Positions 8,862 through 18,184 of a stretch of 64,000 nucleotides of DNA are shown one piece after another; the first letter of the stretch is position 1; every line of letters starts with the position of its first letter. The DNA lies in contig NZ_CP071518.1 in NCBI RefSeq assembly GCF_016613535.2, positions 372,001 to 436,000 of the forward strand. The letters are read 5' to 3'. The notes beneath the pieces are model-generated. The model ran no database searches. It was not told where the DNA came from and saw nothing but the letters and a program-made list of their open reading frames with translations. This DNA comes from Lysobacter solisilvae (GTDB taxonomy: Bacteria; Pseudomonadota; Gammaproteobacteria; Xanthomonadales; Xanthomonadaceae). The translations under genes and the position numbers were made by a program.

Positions 8862-9743
8862 ATGGTCGAACTGGCATTGGAATCAGTGGGTTACCGCTAC
8901 CGGGGCGGCCACCAGGCCGTGACGGACGTGGGGCTGCGGCTGGGCCCCGGCATCGTGGGGCTGCTGGGCCCCAATGGCGCCGGCAAGTCCACGCTGATGC
9001 GCGTGCTGTCCACGCTGGCCCGCGCCACCGCCGGCCGGGTGCTCTGGCGGGGCGAGGACATCGCCCGCCGCCCCGACGCCCTGCGCGCCGAGCTGGGCTA
9101 CCTGCCGCAGGACTTCGGCGTCTATGAAGCCCTGTCCGCCCGCGAATTCCTGGCCTTCCTGGCGGCCGTCAAGAGCCTGCCCGCGCGGGCCGTGGCCGGA
9201 CGCGTCGAGGAATGCCTGGAGATGGTCGGCCTGCATGACGTCGCCGATCGCCGGCTGGGCGACTACTCCGGCGGCATGCGCCAGCGCGTGGGCATCGCGC
9301 AGGCGCTGCTGAACGACCCGAGCCTGCTGATCGTCGACGAACCCACGGTCGGCCTGGATCCGGAAGAACGGCTGCGCTTCCGCCACCTGCTGGCCGAGCT
9401 GGCGGGGCAGCGGCTGGTGATCCTGTCGACCCACATCGTGTCCGACATCGAAGCCAGCGCCGGCGAACTGGCGATCATGGCCGGCGGACAGCTGCGCTTC
9501 CACGGCACGCCCGAGGTGCTGATCGCGACGGCGCAGGGCCATGTCTGGGACTGGACGGTCCCGGCCGAACGCCTGGCCGACGTCCGCGCGCAGTTCCGCG
9601 TCAGCCGTGCGCAGCGACGCGCGCATGGCGTGGAAGTGCGCGTGGTCGGCGAGCGCGCGCCCTCGGCCGACGCCACCGCGGTCGCGCCCGACCTCGAGGA
9701 CGCGTACCTGTGGCTGCTGCATCGCACCGGAGCCGACGCATGA
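8862..9743 (+). CDS. ABC transporter ATP-binding protein
   Basis: This 293-residue ATPase drives an ABC exporter together with the membrane protein encoded next. It has Walker A (GPNGAGKST, about residues 36-44), the Q-loop LGYLPQDFGVYE, the signature DYSGGMRQRVGIAQALL, Walker B LLIVDEPTVGLDPEER and the switch histidine in ILSTHIVSDIE. Its C-terminal 80 residues resemble those of gliding/bacitracin-type exporter ATPases. The ATG follows a GGACGAAGGAC ribosome site. The stop overlaps the start of the permease gene (ATGA), indicating translational coupling. Confidence 0.95.
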   Translation: MVELALESVGYRYRGGHQAVTDVGLRLGPGIVGLLGPNGAGKSTLMRVLSTLARATAGRVLWRGEDIARRPDALRAELGYLPQDFGVYEALSAREFLAFLAAVKSLPARAVAGRVEECLEMVGLHDVADRRLGDYSGGMRQRVGIAQALLNDPSLLIVDEPTVGLDPEERLRFRHLLAELAGQRLVILSTHIVSDIEASAGELAIMAGGQLRFHGTPEVLIATAQGHVWDWTVPAERLADVRAQFRVSRAQRRAHGVEVRVVGERAPSADATAVAPDLEDAYLWLLHRTGADA

Positions 9744-11407
9744 ACCTGCTGCGCGCGACAGGCGCGATCCTGCGCGCCGACCTGCTCCAGCGCCTGCGCT
9801 CGCCGCGTTACTGGCTGGTCATGTTCTCGCTGGGCGCCTTCATGTGGTGGTGCCTGCCGCCGGCCGATGCCGACTACATGACGGTGGTGATCGGCGACAG
9901 CGTGCGCGGGCGTTATTCGAGCGCGTGGGTCGGCATGGCCGTGGCCCTGGTGTACAGCCCGCTGCTCTCGCTCGCCGGCTTCTACCTGGTCCGCGGCACC
10001 CTCACGCGCGACATCGACACGCGCGCCTGGCAACTGCTGGTCACCACCACGATGAGCCGCCGCGCCTACCTGATCGCGAAATGGCTCAGCCACCTGGCGG
10101 TGTTCGCCGGCGTGTTGCTGGTCGGGCTGGTCTTCGCCCTGGCGCTGCAGGTGGTGCGCGGCGAAGACCGCCACATCGACCTGCTGGAACTGCTCAAGCC
10201 GGTGGTCCTGATCACCATGCCCGCGCTGGCGGTCACGGCCACGCTCGCGGTGTGGTTCGACCTGGTGCCGTGGCTGCGGCGCAGCGCGGGCAACGTCGTG
10301 TTCTTCTTCGTGTTCTTCGCCCTCGTGAGCGTGGGCACTTCTCAGGCCAACCGCACGCCGGATGCGACGCCGCCCTTCCCCGGCGACCTGCACGGCCTGG
10401 TGGACGTCGAATACGACATGAGCCACCGCTGGCCCGCGGCCAGCGCGGTGCTGGCCGAGGAAATGCGCGTGCGTGCCGCCGCAGAGGCGAAGGCGAAGGC
10501 GAAGGCCAAGGCGAGCGCGGAGAAACCAGAACCGGGCAGCCGCGCCGAGCCCGGCGGCGACGCCGCGAACATGGAAACGCCCGGACTGAGCATCGGCAAG
10601 CTTGAACTGGAAGGCCGCCGCCCGACGCTGGTCGACTGGCCGCGCTGGCAGGTCAGCGGCGAGATGCTGGTGGGTCGCGCCTTCTGGTTCGGCGGCGCCT
10701 TCCTGGTGCTGCTGCTCGCCACGCCCCTGCTCGACCGCTTCGCCTCGCGCACCAGCGCGGTGCGGACCTATCGCGGCGCGTCCCTGCGCTGGCTGGACTG
10801 GCTGCTGCGGCCGCTGCAGCACGGCAGCCGCGGCGCCCTGCTGGCGTCGGAACTGCGGCTGGTGCTGCGCTCGCGGCGCTGGTGGTGGTGGCTGGCGATG
10901 GCGATCGTCTCCATCGTGCAGCTGGCCGCGCCCAGGGAAGGCCTGGCCATCGCCATCCTGGTCGCCTGGATGCTGTCGCTGGACGTGTTCTCGCGGCTGG
11001 TCCTGCGCGAACACGACACCCGCACCGCGGCCCTGGTGTTCACCGCGCCGGGCATGCGCACCACGCTGCTGGTCACCCGCGTGGTGATGGCGATCGGACT
11101 GGCCTGGCTGGTCACCCTGCCCGCGCTGCTGCGCCTGTCCATGCAGGACCCGGTCGCCGCCGCGGCCACGGCCGTCGCCGGCGCCTCGCTGGCACTATGG
11201 GGACTGGCACTGGGCGCGCTGTTCCGCAACGCCCGCCCGTTCGAGCTGAGCATGCTCGCCGCCGGCTACATCAGCGTGCAGGGCGCGCTGGTGCTCAACA
11301 CGCTGGTGGCGTCGCAGACGACGCTGGCCTGGCACGCGGCCTCGATACCGATGGCGCTGGCGTTGCTGGTGACGGCCTGGCGGCAAGGCCTGGCCGCGCG
11401 CGCCTGA
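9740..11407 (+). CDS. ABC-2 type transporter membrane protein
   Basis: The 555-residue partner of the ATPase overlaps it by four bases. Hydrophobicity shows two sets of about six membrane helices, separated by a large hydrophilic loop (about residues 210-310). That loop includes a lysine/alanine-rich stretch, AAAEAKAKAKAKASAEKP, which looks like a low-complexity coiled segment. It appears to be a fused ABC-2 permease with both halves in one chain. The substrate is unknown; heavy-metal, peptide or enzyme export is possible. No signal peptide is seen. Confidence 0.9.
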   Translation: MNLLRATGAILRADLLQRLRSPRYWLVMFSLGAFMWWCLPPADADYMTVVIGDSVRGRYSSAWVGMAVALVYSPLLSLAGFYLVRGTLTRDIDTRAWQLLVTTTMSRRAYLIAKWLSHLAVFAGVLLVGLVFALALQVVRGEDRHIDLLELLKPVVLITMPALAVTATLAVWFDLVPWLRRSAGNVVFFFVFFALVSVGTSQANRTPDATPPFPGDLHGLVDVEYDMSHRWPAASAVLAEEMRVRAAAEAKAKAKAKASAEKPEPGSRAEPGGDAANMETPGLSIGKLELEGRRPTLVDWPRWQVSGEMLVGRAFWFGGAFLVLLLATPLLDRFASRTSAVRTYRGASLRWLDWLLRPLQHGSRGALLASELRLVLRSRRWWWWLAMAIVSIVQLAAPREGLAIAILVAWMLSLDVFSRLVLREHDTRTAALVFTAPGMRTTLLVTRVVMAIGLAWLVTLPALLRLSMQDPVAAAATAVAGASLALWGLALGALFRNARPFELSMLAAGYISVQGALVLNTLVASQTTLAWHAASIPMALALLVTAWRQGLAARA

Positions 11408-11438
11408 AGGGCGGGCGCGGCCGTGGAGGTCGCGCCCG

Positions 11439-12590
11439 CTACTCGCGCACGCCGACGCACGCGAAGGCCAGCCGCTCGATCTCGTCGCGGGGCAGGTCGG
11501 CCGACTCGCTGTTGATCGCCAGTGCGATGGTGACGCCGGTGAGGGGGTAGTACGCGAGCCAGGTCGAGAACCCGGGCATGTCGCCGGAATGCCAGATGCG
11601 GTGCCCGAACGGCGAGGCGTTGATGAACACCCCCATTCCGTAGTCCGCGTCCAAGCCCTCCTGCCACGCCTGCGGCATGCCGAGTTTCGTCGTGCGGCCG
11701 TCGTCGAGGTGGCCGGGCGAAGTCATCGTGCGCAACAGCTCTTCGTGCAGGATGCGTCCACCGTGCAGCGCCTGCGTCCAGCGCGCCAGGTCGGCGAGCG
11801 TCGTGCGCAGGCCGCCGGCCGCACCCGGCACCGTGGGACTGAGCCAGCGCGCATTGGCGAATCCGCCGGGGGCCTGCTTGTCCCGGCGATACCCCTGCGT
11901 GCGCCCGGGAACCACCTGCGTGGGATCGTCGAAGGCGGTGTCGGTCATGCCCGCGGGCGCGAACAGGCGCCGGGCGAACACCGCCTGCAGCGGTTCGCCG
12001 CTGACCTGCTCCACCACCTTGCCCAGCAGCACGTAGTTGCTGTTGCTGTAACGCCAGGCGCTGCCGGGTTCGAAGGCCAAGGAAGGCTGGAGCCCCGCGA
12101 TCCACTGCACCATCTCGTCGGGCGTGCGCGCGACCGCGCCGCTGGTGGCCTCGGCCGGATCCTCGGCATAGTCCGGCAGGCCGCTGGTCTGCAGCAGCAA
12201 CTGCCGGATCGTCACCCGGCTGGCCTGCGGCAGCGTCGGGACGTACCGGTCCAGCCGGTCGTCCAGCCGCAGCTTGCCGTCCTGGACCATCAGCAACACC
12301 GCCGCGGCGGTGAACTGCTTGGTCACCGAGGCCAGGTTGAACACCGCCTGCGGCCTCATCGGGACGCGATGCTCCAGGTTGGCCAGACCGTAGCCACGCA
12401 CGTAGTCCGGCTGGCCACGGCGATAAATGCCCACCAGCATCCCCGGGCTGCCCTGCTGCATCGTTTTCGCGGCCGCGGCGTCGATCGCTTCGTCCGCGTG
12501 CGGGCAGAGCAGGCCAGGCGCGGCGGCGCTGGCGAGTGCGGGCAGCCAGGCCAGTGCCAGCAGGACGCCGCGGGCGCGGGAGAGATTCAT
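11439..12590 (-). CDS. Secreted serine hydrolase of the beta-lactamase/class C family
   Basis: The 383-residue protein (start MNLSRARGVLL at 12590, signal peptide ending ALASAA) belongs to the penicillin-binding-protein-like serine hydrolase family (beta-lactamase class C/esterase fold). The three motifs are visible: the SVTK nucleophile motif at residues 88-91, the YSNSNYVLLG tyrosine motif and the HSGDMPGF KTG-equivalent. Members act as D-aminopeptidases, esterases or peptidoglycan-modifying enzymes; true beta-lactamase activity is not implied. It ends against the convergent ABC operon, with a GC-rich hairpin (GGCGCGGCC...GGTCGCGCCC, about 11411-11437) between them. Confidence 0.9.
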   Translation of the reverse strand: MNLSRARGVLLALAWLPALASAAAPGLLCPHADEAIDAAAAKTMQQGSPGMLVGIYRRGQPDYVRGYGLANLEHRVPMRPQAVFNLASVTKQFTAAAVLLMVQDGKLRLDDRLDRYVPTLPQASRVTIRQLLLQTSGLPDYAEDPAEATSGAVARTPDEMVQWIAGLQPSLAFEPGSAWRYSNSNYVLLGKVVEQVSGEPLQAVFARRLFAPAGMTDTAFDDPTQVVPGRTQGYRRDKQAPGGFANARWLSPTVPGAAGGLRTTLADLARWTQALHGGRILHEELLRTMTSPGHLDDGRTTKLGMPQAWQEGLDADYGMGVFINASPFGHRIWHSGDMPGFSTWLAYYPLTGVTIALAINSESADLPRDEIERLAFACVGVRE

Positions 12591-12671
12591 GTGCGGCTCC
12601 GGATGAAGGCCCGGGAATGGAAACACGGCGCCACGGGCCGCGTCTGCGGCGCCGGCGGGGCCCACCCTGAA

Positions 12672-13325
12672 TCAGTAATCGTCCAGCCGCACCGGCGGCA
12701 GCGAGCGCGCCTGGTCCATCCATTCGCGCACGTGTCCGCGCGCCAGCAGCGCCTGCGTCCAGTGCGCGGTGCGCGGCCACTGCGTCAGGTCGGGCGCGTG
12801 CGCGAGCAGGCGCACGACGGTCGGTACGAAGCCGAGGTCGGCCAGCGACAGCGCGCCGGCGAGCCATGGGCCACCGCTGCGGGCCAGCGCCTGCTCCCAG
12901 GCCTCGAAGATGCGCGCGGCTTCGGCGTACTCGGCTTGCGTCATCGCGCCGCGGTCCGGGTAGAACGCGCTCTCGAACGACAGACGCGCACACAGGCCTG
13001 ACAGGCCCGCGTGCTGCCAGGCCAGCAGCGCGCGCGCCTGGGCGCGCGGTCGCGCCTGCGTCGGCCACAGCGCGCCGCCGGCCAGGTCGTTGGCGTATTC
13101 CATGATCGCCAGCGAATCGAAGATCACCGCGTCGCCGTCAACCAGCACCGGCACCGCTCCGGGCGGGGAGAAGCGCTGGATCCGCGCCAGGTTGTCCAGC
13201 CGCTGCGGGCGGCGGATGTCCACGACTTTCTCGTCGAATTCGACACCGGCTTCCTTCAGCGCCAGCCAGGCGCGGAAGGCCCAGCTCGATGCGTTGCGCG
13301 TGCCGGTGTAGAGGATCCGGGTCAT
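12672..13325 (-). CDS. Glutathione S-transferase family protein
   Basis: The product has 217 residues, the usual size for the family. The N-terminal thioredoxin-like domain starts TRILYTGTRNASSWAFRAWL, where the SSW serine is the likely glutathione-activating residue. It contains the cis-proline motif GAVPVLVDGD and then the glutathione-binding DSLAIMEYAND. The C-terminal helical domain follows, with the conserved SLADLGFVPTVVRLLAH. It would conjugate glutathione to electrophiles or isomerise substrates in the cytoplasm; the substrate is unknown. The start is the ATG at 13325, since the long open frame upstream has no family similarity. It lies 82 bases downstream of the reverse-strand serine-hydrolase gene start. 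Confidence 0.9.
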   Translation of the reverse strand: MTRILYTGTRNASSWAFRAWLALKEAGVEFDEKVVDIRRPQRLDNLARIQRFSPPGAVPVLVDGDAVIFDSLAIMEYANDLAGGALWPTQARPRAQARALLAWQHAGLSGLCARLSFESAFYPDRGAMTQAEYAEAARIFEAWEQALARSGGPWLAGALSLADLGFVPTVVRLLAHAPDLTQWPRTAHWTQALLARGHVREWMDQARSLPPVRLDDY

Positions 13326-13525
13326 GGGAATTCCTGGGCGTCGGGGGATGCGAGATTGCCCGCCCATCGCCGCTTGGGAAAGCCCCGCTGCGTCGCCCAA
13401 CGTTCGCGCGACTCGGAAACGGGACGGGAACGATGCGGGTTGAATGACGCGGGTCGAAGGCGCGGAACGAGTGGATGAATGAAAAGACGCTGATTGCGCG
13501 CGCCCAGCGATCGGGCGCCCGCGGA

Positions 13526-13945
13526 CTACAGGCTCATGCAGGCCGGCGACCGGACCCGAAGCACCGCTTCCTGCTGGAACCGCCTCTTGTAGGCATCGAC
13601 GATCTCCCCGATGGCCGTTTCGCTTCCCGCCCCCGGCGGATGGACCAGGCTGAGCACGTACGAGGGCTCGCGGACCAGGCTTCCCGCGTCCGACCGCCAT
13701 TGCCCGGACGCCTGCCAGGTGGTCAGGCCCGCCGGAAAGCGCGGTGTCACGGTGTCGGCCAGGAAGTCCGTCCAGTCCTGCGGCGTGACCTGTCCCGCCG
13801 GCTTGTCGGCCCCGAAGTAGAGCAGTTCCTGCACGGCCCCGTGCTGGCCCGGCAGGCACGCGGACGGGCGCATCGACGCGCAGCCCGCGGTCGTGGCCAC
13901 GACCAGGGCCACGGTCACCGCACGGCACGTTCTCAACGCCCGCAC
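13526..13945 (-). CDS. DUF3574 lipoprotein
   Basis: The 139-residue product has a lipoprotein signal (VALVVATTAGCAS) and a domain matching DUF3574. Conserved stretches are LLYFGADKPAGQVTPQDWTD, VTPRFPAGLTTWQASGQWR and REPSYVLSLVHP, and it ends with YKRRFQQEAVLRV and a paired cysteine. I chose the GTG at 13945 because a strong GGGAGGG ribosome site precedes it. An upstream ATG at 13999 would add 18 residues and overlap the preceding gene. The function of DUF3574 is unknown. It is probably co-transcribed with the small secreted protein before it. Confidence 0.82.
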   Translation of the reverse strand: MRALRTCRAVTVALVVATTAGCASMRPSACLPGQHGAVQELLYFGADKPAGQVTPQDWTDFLADTVTPRFPAGLTTWQASGQWRSDAGSLVREPSYVLSLVHPPGAGSETAIGEIVDAYKRRFQQEAVLRVRSPACMSL

Positions 13946-13988
13946 GCTCCCTCCCCTGCGCGATGCCTCGACGCGGTGCCGGCGCCCC

Positions 13989-14360
13989 TCACTCGGCATC
14001 GGCCGACATGCGCACGCCCTCGACGCTGTTCTCCACGACCGTGACGATGAAGTCGCGTTCGCCGCTGTGCTTCTTCACCAGCACATCCTCGCCGTCGTCG
14101 ACTTCCACGTGGTAACGCTTGCCGACCTGCGCCCGCAGCGCGTCGCGCACGTCGCGGGCGACGCCGTTCTCGCTCCGTCCCTTGGTGACGGCCACGGTGG
14201 CGGTCAACGGCTCGCCCTCGGACGGCGCCAGCTGGAGGACGATGCGGCCGTCGGATTCGGCGTTGCCGCTGAACTGCAGGCGCCACTTGTTCTCCACGCC
14301 CGCGGCGCAGGCCAGCGATGCAGCGAGGAAGAGGCCGAGCCCGAAGAATGGCGTGCGCAT
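13989..14360 (-). CDS. Small secreted hypothetical protein, 123 aa
   Basis: A clear signal peptide (MRTPFFGLGLFLAASLACA) precedes about 100 residues of predicted beta-rich protein (WRLQFSGNAESDGRIVLQL, ERDFIVTVVENSVEGV). One cysteine lies at the end of the signal, so lipidation is unlikely. I do not recognise a family. The DUF3574 lipoprotein gene follows 43 bases downstream, so the two likely form an operon. A GGAGGTG ribosome site lies just before the ATG. Confidence 0.7.
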   Translation of the reverse strand: MRTPFFGLGLFLAASLACAAGVENKWRLQFSGNAESDGRIVLQLAPSEGEPLTATVAVTKGRSENGVARDVRDALRAQVGKRYHVEVDDGEDVLVKKHSGERDFIVTVVENSVEGVRMSADAE

Positions 14361-14555
14361 GGGGCACCTCCGTCGATGGCATTCGCGAGCGCAATAGCGC
14401 TGCGCGGGTTAAGTGGTGGTGAACCCAGTTGCGCGGGACGCTTCGGGGCTAAGGAATCTGCTGGCAATCCGAGTTGTTCGCCGTGCGTCGCGCGCGGCTG
14501 CGCGTTCGCGGTCTGCGCGGGGTTTCCATTTCCCCTGGCGCGGTTCCGATGACTG

Positions 14556-14645
14556 ATAGGGCGGGTCTCGACCCGCCGCGCCTTCCGCCGCGGCCCAACT
14601 CCGAGAGTCCGCCGCGTCGTCAAGGCGGGTCGAGACCCGCCCTAT
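14556..14645. repeat. Inverted pair of ATAGGGCGGGTC...GACCCGCC palindromes
   Basis: Two palindromic units of about 22 bases (14556-14577 and 14623-14645) face each other across 45 bases. The right-hand unit overlaps the stop of the HEXXH lipoprotein gene. A related single unit lies at 23833-23854. The arrangement is like a paired REP element. The flanking DNA at 14472-14540 also resembles the 3' end of the lipoprotein gene around 14660-14720. Confidence 0.75.
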
Positions 14646-15703
14646 GGGTTCTTGGGTTCTTCGCCGTGCGTCGCGCGCGGCGGCGCGTTCGATGTCTGCG
14701 TGGATTTGGGCTTCACCTTGCGCGGATGCCACCCGCTCGCAGCGAGAAATGCCGGCGCGTCGCGCATCTGGAGGATCTCGCGCAACGCCTCGCGCTTGTC
14801 GGGCGCACGCTGGTAGTACGCCTTGGCGATGCGGTAGCCCACCCAGTAGCCCAGCTCGCCCGGCTGTTCGGGCGTGCTGTTGCCGATCCAGTCCGACAGG
14901 TCGGTCTTGGCCTGGTCGGCGACAAACCTGGTTTCGATCTGCGCCTCGCGTCCGGCGACCAGCGCCGGCAGGTACGCGTACGCCACGCTGCCGGAGATCA
15001 GTTCGGTCGCGAACTCGGCCGAACCTTCCATCAGCGAAGCCTCCAGGACCGTGGGGTTCTTCGCGTCGGTCATCTCCGTGGCCTGCTGCACGTGGACGAA
15101 TTCGTGCGCGATCACGTGCACGAAGCGGTCTTCCACATCGGGATTGAGGAAGTCCGTCGCGCACAGCGCCTCCAGGCCGATCTGCACGCCGGTGACGGGG
15201 CTGCCGATGCCGACCGGCCTGCCGCGCCCCACCGCGATGGTCACCGGCGGAAACCGCGCCGCGGGATACAGGCGGCCCAGCTCGGCCATCGCATCGCCCA
15301 GGCGTTCGCGCACGCGCGGCAAGGCGTCCGCGCAGCGCCGGGCCTGCGCGAAGGTGGCGGGCGTCTTCGCGATCGCTTCGGCGATCCGCACGCCGGTGGT
15401 CCGGCGCTGCTCGGCGAACACGCGCAGGCCGGGCGAGCCGCCGTCGATGTACTGCTGCAGTTGTTCCGCGGTGGGTTGGCCTGCCGTGGCGTCGTAGAGC
15501 CGGTAGAAGCGGGCGACGTCGTCGATCTCGATGACGGGCTCGTGGACGGGACGGGCGGAGCCCACCGGGCGCGTCGACTGCGCGGTCGGCGCGCACGACG
15601 CCAGGACCGTAACGGCGGCGAGGGCCGCGGTGAACGCCGAGACGCGGCGTGTCGAGGACAAGGGCTGGCAGGTCGATCCGTCGGACACGTTCGCGGCCTC
15701 CAT
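14642..15703 (-). CDS. Lipoprotein with HEFVH zinc-protease motif (DUF2268-like)
   Basis: From the ATG at 15703 the product has 353 residues. The N-terminus holds a lipoprotein signal, AALAAVTVLASC. A central VHVIAHEFVHVQQ helix supplies the H-E-x-x-H zinc motif, and the glutamate of the following SLMEGSAEFATELI helix is a plausible third ligand. The pattern resembles predicted Zn-dependent proteases such as DUF2268. It would sit on the outer or inner membrane facing the periplasm. The last 20 residues (SNAPPRATHGEEPKNP) are encoded by a small repeat that recurs just downstream, so the native C-terminus may have been replaced. An alternative ATG lies at 15718. Confidence 0.75.
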   Translation of the reverse strand: MEAANVSDGSTCQPLSSTRRVSAFTAALAAVTVLASCAPTAQSTRPVGSARPVHEPVIEIDDVARFYRLYDATAGQPTAEQLQQYIDGGSPGLRVFAEQRRTTGVRIAEAIAKTPATFAQARRCADALPRVRERLGDAMAELGRLYPAARFPPVTIAVGRGRPVGIGSPVTGVQIGLEALCATDFLNPDVEDRFVHVIAHEFVHVQQATEMTDAKNPTVLEASLMEGSAEFATELISGSVAYAYLPALVAGREAQIETRFVADQAKTDLSDWIGNSTPEQPGELGYWVGYRIAKAYYQRAPDKREALREILQMRDAPAFLAASGWHPRKVKPKSTQTSNAPPRATHGEEPKNP

Positions 15704-15817
15704 GGAGTTGCGCCGCATCCTAAACCGTTCGCGGCGGCCGGTCGCGGTGCATCCGTGGATCGCAGCGTCATTGCGGAATCGTGTTGCACCTCGCGCCGAT
15801 GCGTGCACCATGGCCCC

Positions 15818-17293
15818 ATGGATCGGCGCCGATGGTCACTGGCTTTGGATCAGGGCGGCAGCGCCAGTCGCGCGCTGGTGTTCGATGGCGAAGGCCGCGA
15901 GCAGGCCTGCGCGCGCGTGGCGGTCGCCGATCGCCGGCCGCATCCGGGCTGGGTGGAGCAGGATCCGGACGAGGTCGTCGACTCGCTGCGGCAGGTCGCG
16001 GCATCGGCCCTGGGCCAGCTGGACACGGCGCAGCGCGCGCGCGTGGAATCCTGCGGCCTGAGCTGCCAGCGCTCCAGCATGGTCTGCTGGGACCGCGAGA
16101 CCGGAATGGCCTTGTCGCCCATCCTGAGCTGGCAGGACACGCGCGCCGCGCAGTGGCTCGCCGCGCAGGCGCTGGATCCCGAGGCGATCCGCGCCAGCAC
16201 CGGGCTGTATCCGAATGCGCATTTCGGCCTCAGCAAGATCCGCTGGTGCCTGGATCACTTCGACGCGGTGCGGCGCGCGGCCGCGGACGGCCGCCTCGCC
16301 ATCGGCCCGCTGGCGGCCTTCCTCGCCTTCCGCCTGCTCGAGCAGCGCCCCTGCGTGGTCGACCCGGCCAACGCCTCGCGCACCTTGCTGTTCGACCTGG
16401 CCAGCGGCGCCTGGCATCGCGGGATGCTCGAACGCTTCGCCATCGATCCGCAGTGGCTGCCCTCGGTCGTGCGCAGCGATGCGGCCTTCGGCGATCTGGT
16501 GCTGCCGCTGGAGGGCTCGCCGTTGAGGGACGAGCGATCGAAAGATCAGCCCTCGCACCGCCTGCCCCTGCGCCTGCTCAGCGGCGACCAGTCGACGGCC
16601 GCGTTCGCCTTCGGGCAGCCGCGCGAGGATGTGGTGTATCTCAACGTCGGCACCGGCGCCTTCGCCTACCGCCTGGCCGCGCAGCTGCCCGCCGGCTCGC
16701 GCCTGCTGCGCAGCGTGATCCACTGGAGCGACGCGCCGCAGTACGTCGCCGAGGGCACCGTCAACGGCGCCGGCGCGGCGCTGGCCTGGCTGGCGCAGCA
16801 GCAGGGCGTGGACGATGTCACCGCCGCGCTGGAGGCCGAATGGCCGGACCCGGGCGACACCGTGTTCCTCAACGGCATCGGCGGCCTGGGTTCCCCGCAC
16901 TGGCAGGCGCAGTTCCCCTCGCGCTTCATCGGCGCGGCCACGGCGGCGCAGCAGCGCGTCGCGGTGGCCGAGAGCATCGCGTTCCTGGTCCAGCGCAATC
17001 TGAGTCTGTTGCGGGAGATCGGCCCGCCCTGCACGCACGTGCTGGTCAGCGGCGGCCTGTCGCACTCGGACCGCTTCTGCCAGACCGTCAGCGACATCAG
17101 CGGCCTGCCGCTGCACCGGCCCGCGCAATGCGAAGCGTCGGCGCGCGGCAGTGCGTTCCTGCTCGCGGGCCGGCCCGCCGACTGGGCCGCGCTGCCGGAA
17201 CAGCGCTTCGAACCGCGGACCAATCCGGCGTTGCACGCCCGCCATCGACGCTGGCGCGACGAGATGGCGGTGGCGCTGGGCGGTTTGGGTTGA
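15818..17293 (+). CDS. FGGY-family carbohydrate (glycerol-type) kinase
   Basis: The 491-residue protein has the two-domain FGGY kinase fold. It starts LALDQGGSASRALVFDGEGR, the phosphate-1 loop of glycerol kinases. NVGTGAFAYRL (phosphate 2) and LVSGGLSHSDRFCQTVSDI, the adenosine-binding region, come later. SWQDTRAAQWL matches the substrate-binding stretch. It would phosphorylate glycerol or a related sugar with ATP in the cytoplasm, but glpK-specific residues cannot be judged by eye and no glycerol transport gene is next to it. The first codon is the ATG at 15818. It is transcribed alone and ends at an R2 cluster. Confidence 0.85.
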   Translation: MDRRRWSLALDQGGSASRALVFDGEGREQACARVAVADRRPHPGWVEQDPDEVVDSLRQVAASALGQLDTAQRARVESCGLSCQRSSMVCWDRETGMALSPILSWQDTRAAQWLAAQALDPEAIRASTGLYPNAHFGLSKIRWCLDHFDAVRRAAADGRLAIGPLAAFLAFRLLEQRPCVVDPANASRTLLFDLASGAWHRGMLERFAIDPQWLPSVVRSDAAFGDLVLPLEGSPLRDERSKDQPSHRLPLRLLSGDQSTAAFAFGQPREDVVYLNVGTGAFAYRLAAQLPAGSRLLRSVIHWSDAPQYVAEGTVNGAGAALAWLAQQQGVDDVTAALEAEWPDPGDTVFLNGIGGLGSPHWQAQFPSRFIGAATAAQQRVAVAESIAFLVQRNLSLLREIGPPCTHVLVSGGLSHSDRFCQTVSDISGLPLHRPAQCEASARGSAFLLAGRPADWAALPEQRFEPRTNPALHARHRRWRDEMAVALGGLG

Positions 17294-17295
17294 TC

Positions 17296-17545
17296 TTCCC
17301 TCCCCCGCTTCGCGGGTGTTCGGCTCCCTCCCCCGCTTCGCGGGGGAGGGTTGGGGTGGGGGACAGGTCGCGGCGCATCTCTGCAAGCAGAGTGAATCCA
17401 CTGATCTTTGCTCTGGTGCTGACATCCAAGAGCTTCGTCCTGTGCGCGGCGATCTGCGGCCCCCATCCCAACCTTCCCCCGCGAAGCGGGGGAAGGGGCT
17501 GAGCACCCGCAAGCGGGGGAAGCAGCAGATCGCCGCAAGCGGGAG
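17296..17545. repeat. R2 repeat cluster between convergent genes
   Basis: Copies of the CCCCCGC/GCGGGGG family occur in both orientations: CCCTCCCCCGCTTCGCGGG units at the left and CCCATCCCAACCTTCCCCCGC units at the right. They are separated by about 100 bases of unique sequence. The cluster runs into the 3' end of the next reverse-strand gene. Confidence 0.88.
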
Positions 17546-17566
17546 CAATCGTCGCACCCGCGCCTC

Positions 17567-18184
17567 AGCTACCCACCCCCGCAACTCCGCCAACTCCCTC
17601 TCGAATCTCACCGCCACTTCCTCGTCGAACACGCAGTGCGCGTCGACCAGGTCTTGCAGCGCCTCCCGTTCCGCCGAGGTCAGCACACCGTCGGCGAGGC
17701 TGCGCAATGCGTGGTCCAGCAGCGAGGCCAGCCGGTCGGTCCGGGCGCGCATGCCCGGGCCGATCCAGCGGCGCGCCGGCAGATGCACCACGTGGCCCTG
17801 CTGCGCGGCCTCCCGGGCGAACGCGAGCACCGTGTCGTAGGCGCCCCGGTACCATTCGGTGCGGCCGCCGAACTGGTCGCGCATGGTCAGCGGCGCGGGA
17901 CAGTTGTGCTCGCGCAGCAGGCGGTGCAGCGCGGTTTCCATCGCCTGGGCGTCACGACGCAGCTCGGTCTGGATCAGCAGGCTCTGGTCCAGGTCAAAGG
18001 CCTCGAACCAGCGGCGATGGAACGCCGACCAGCGCGCGATCGGGTCGTGGGTGAGGCCGACCTTGAGGATGTCCTCGGGGCCGCTGCACGCAGCCACGTA
18101 GACGAAGCCGCGCCCGTCGCTGCGCAGGGGCGTCTCATCGTCGGGCAACGTCGATCCGCCGGGTTGTCGGGGGTTGCGGGCCAT
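17567..18184 (-). CDS. GIY-YIG-like nuclease-family protein, C-terminus uncertain
   Basis: Residues about 26-100 (GFVYVAACSGPEDILKVGLT, then IARWSAFHRRWFEAFDL and METALHRLLREH) match the GIY-YIG/T5orf172 fold. FVYVAA stands in for the GIY motif and KVGLT for the YIG motif. A helical C-terminal half ends near ELAELRGWVAE. No stop occurs in frame there: the frame stays open through the R2 repeats and far into the antisense strand of the kinase gene. I end the feature where the protein-like sequence ends; the true stop was probably lost by a frameshift or by repeat insertion. The function may be nuclease or DNA binding, and the catalytic residues look incomplete. Confidence 0.6.

Noticed and set aside
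15836..17560. Continuation of the GIY-YIG frame through repeats and antisense to the FGGY kinase
   Set aside because: The sequence has no protein-like pattern after about residue 206; treated as loss of the stop rather than a real long protein.
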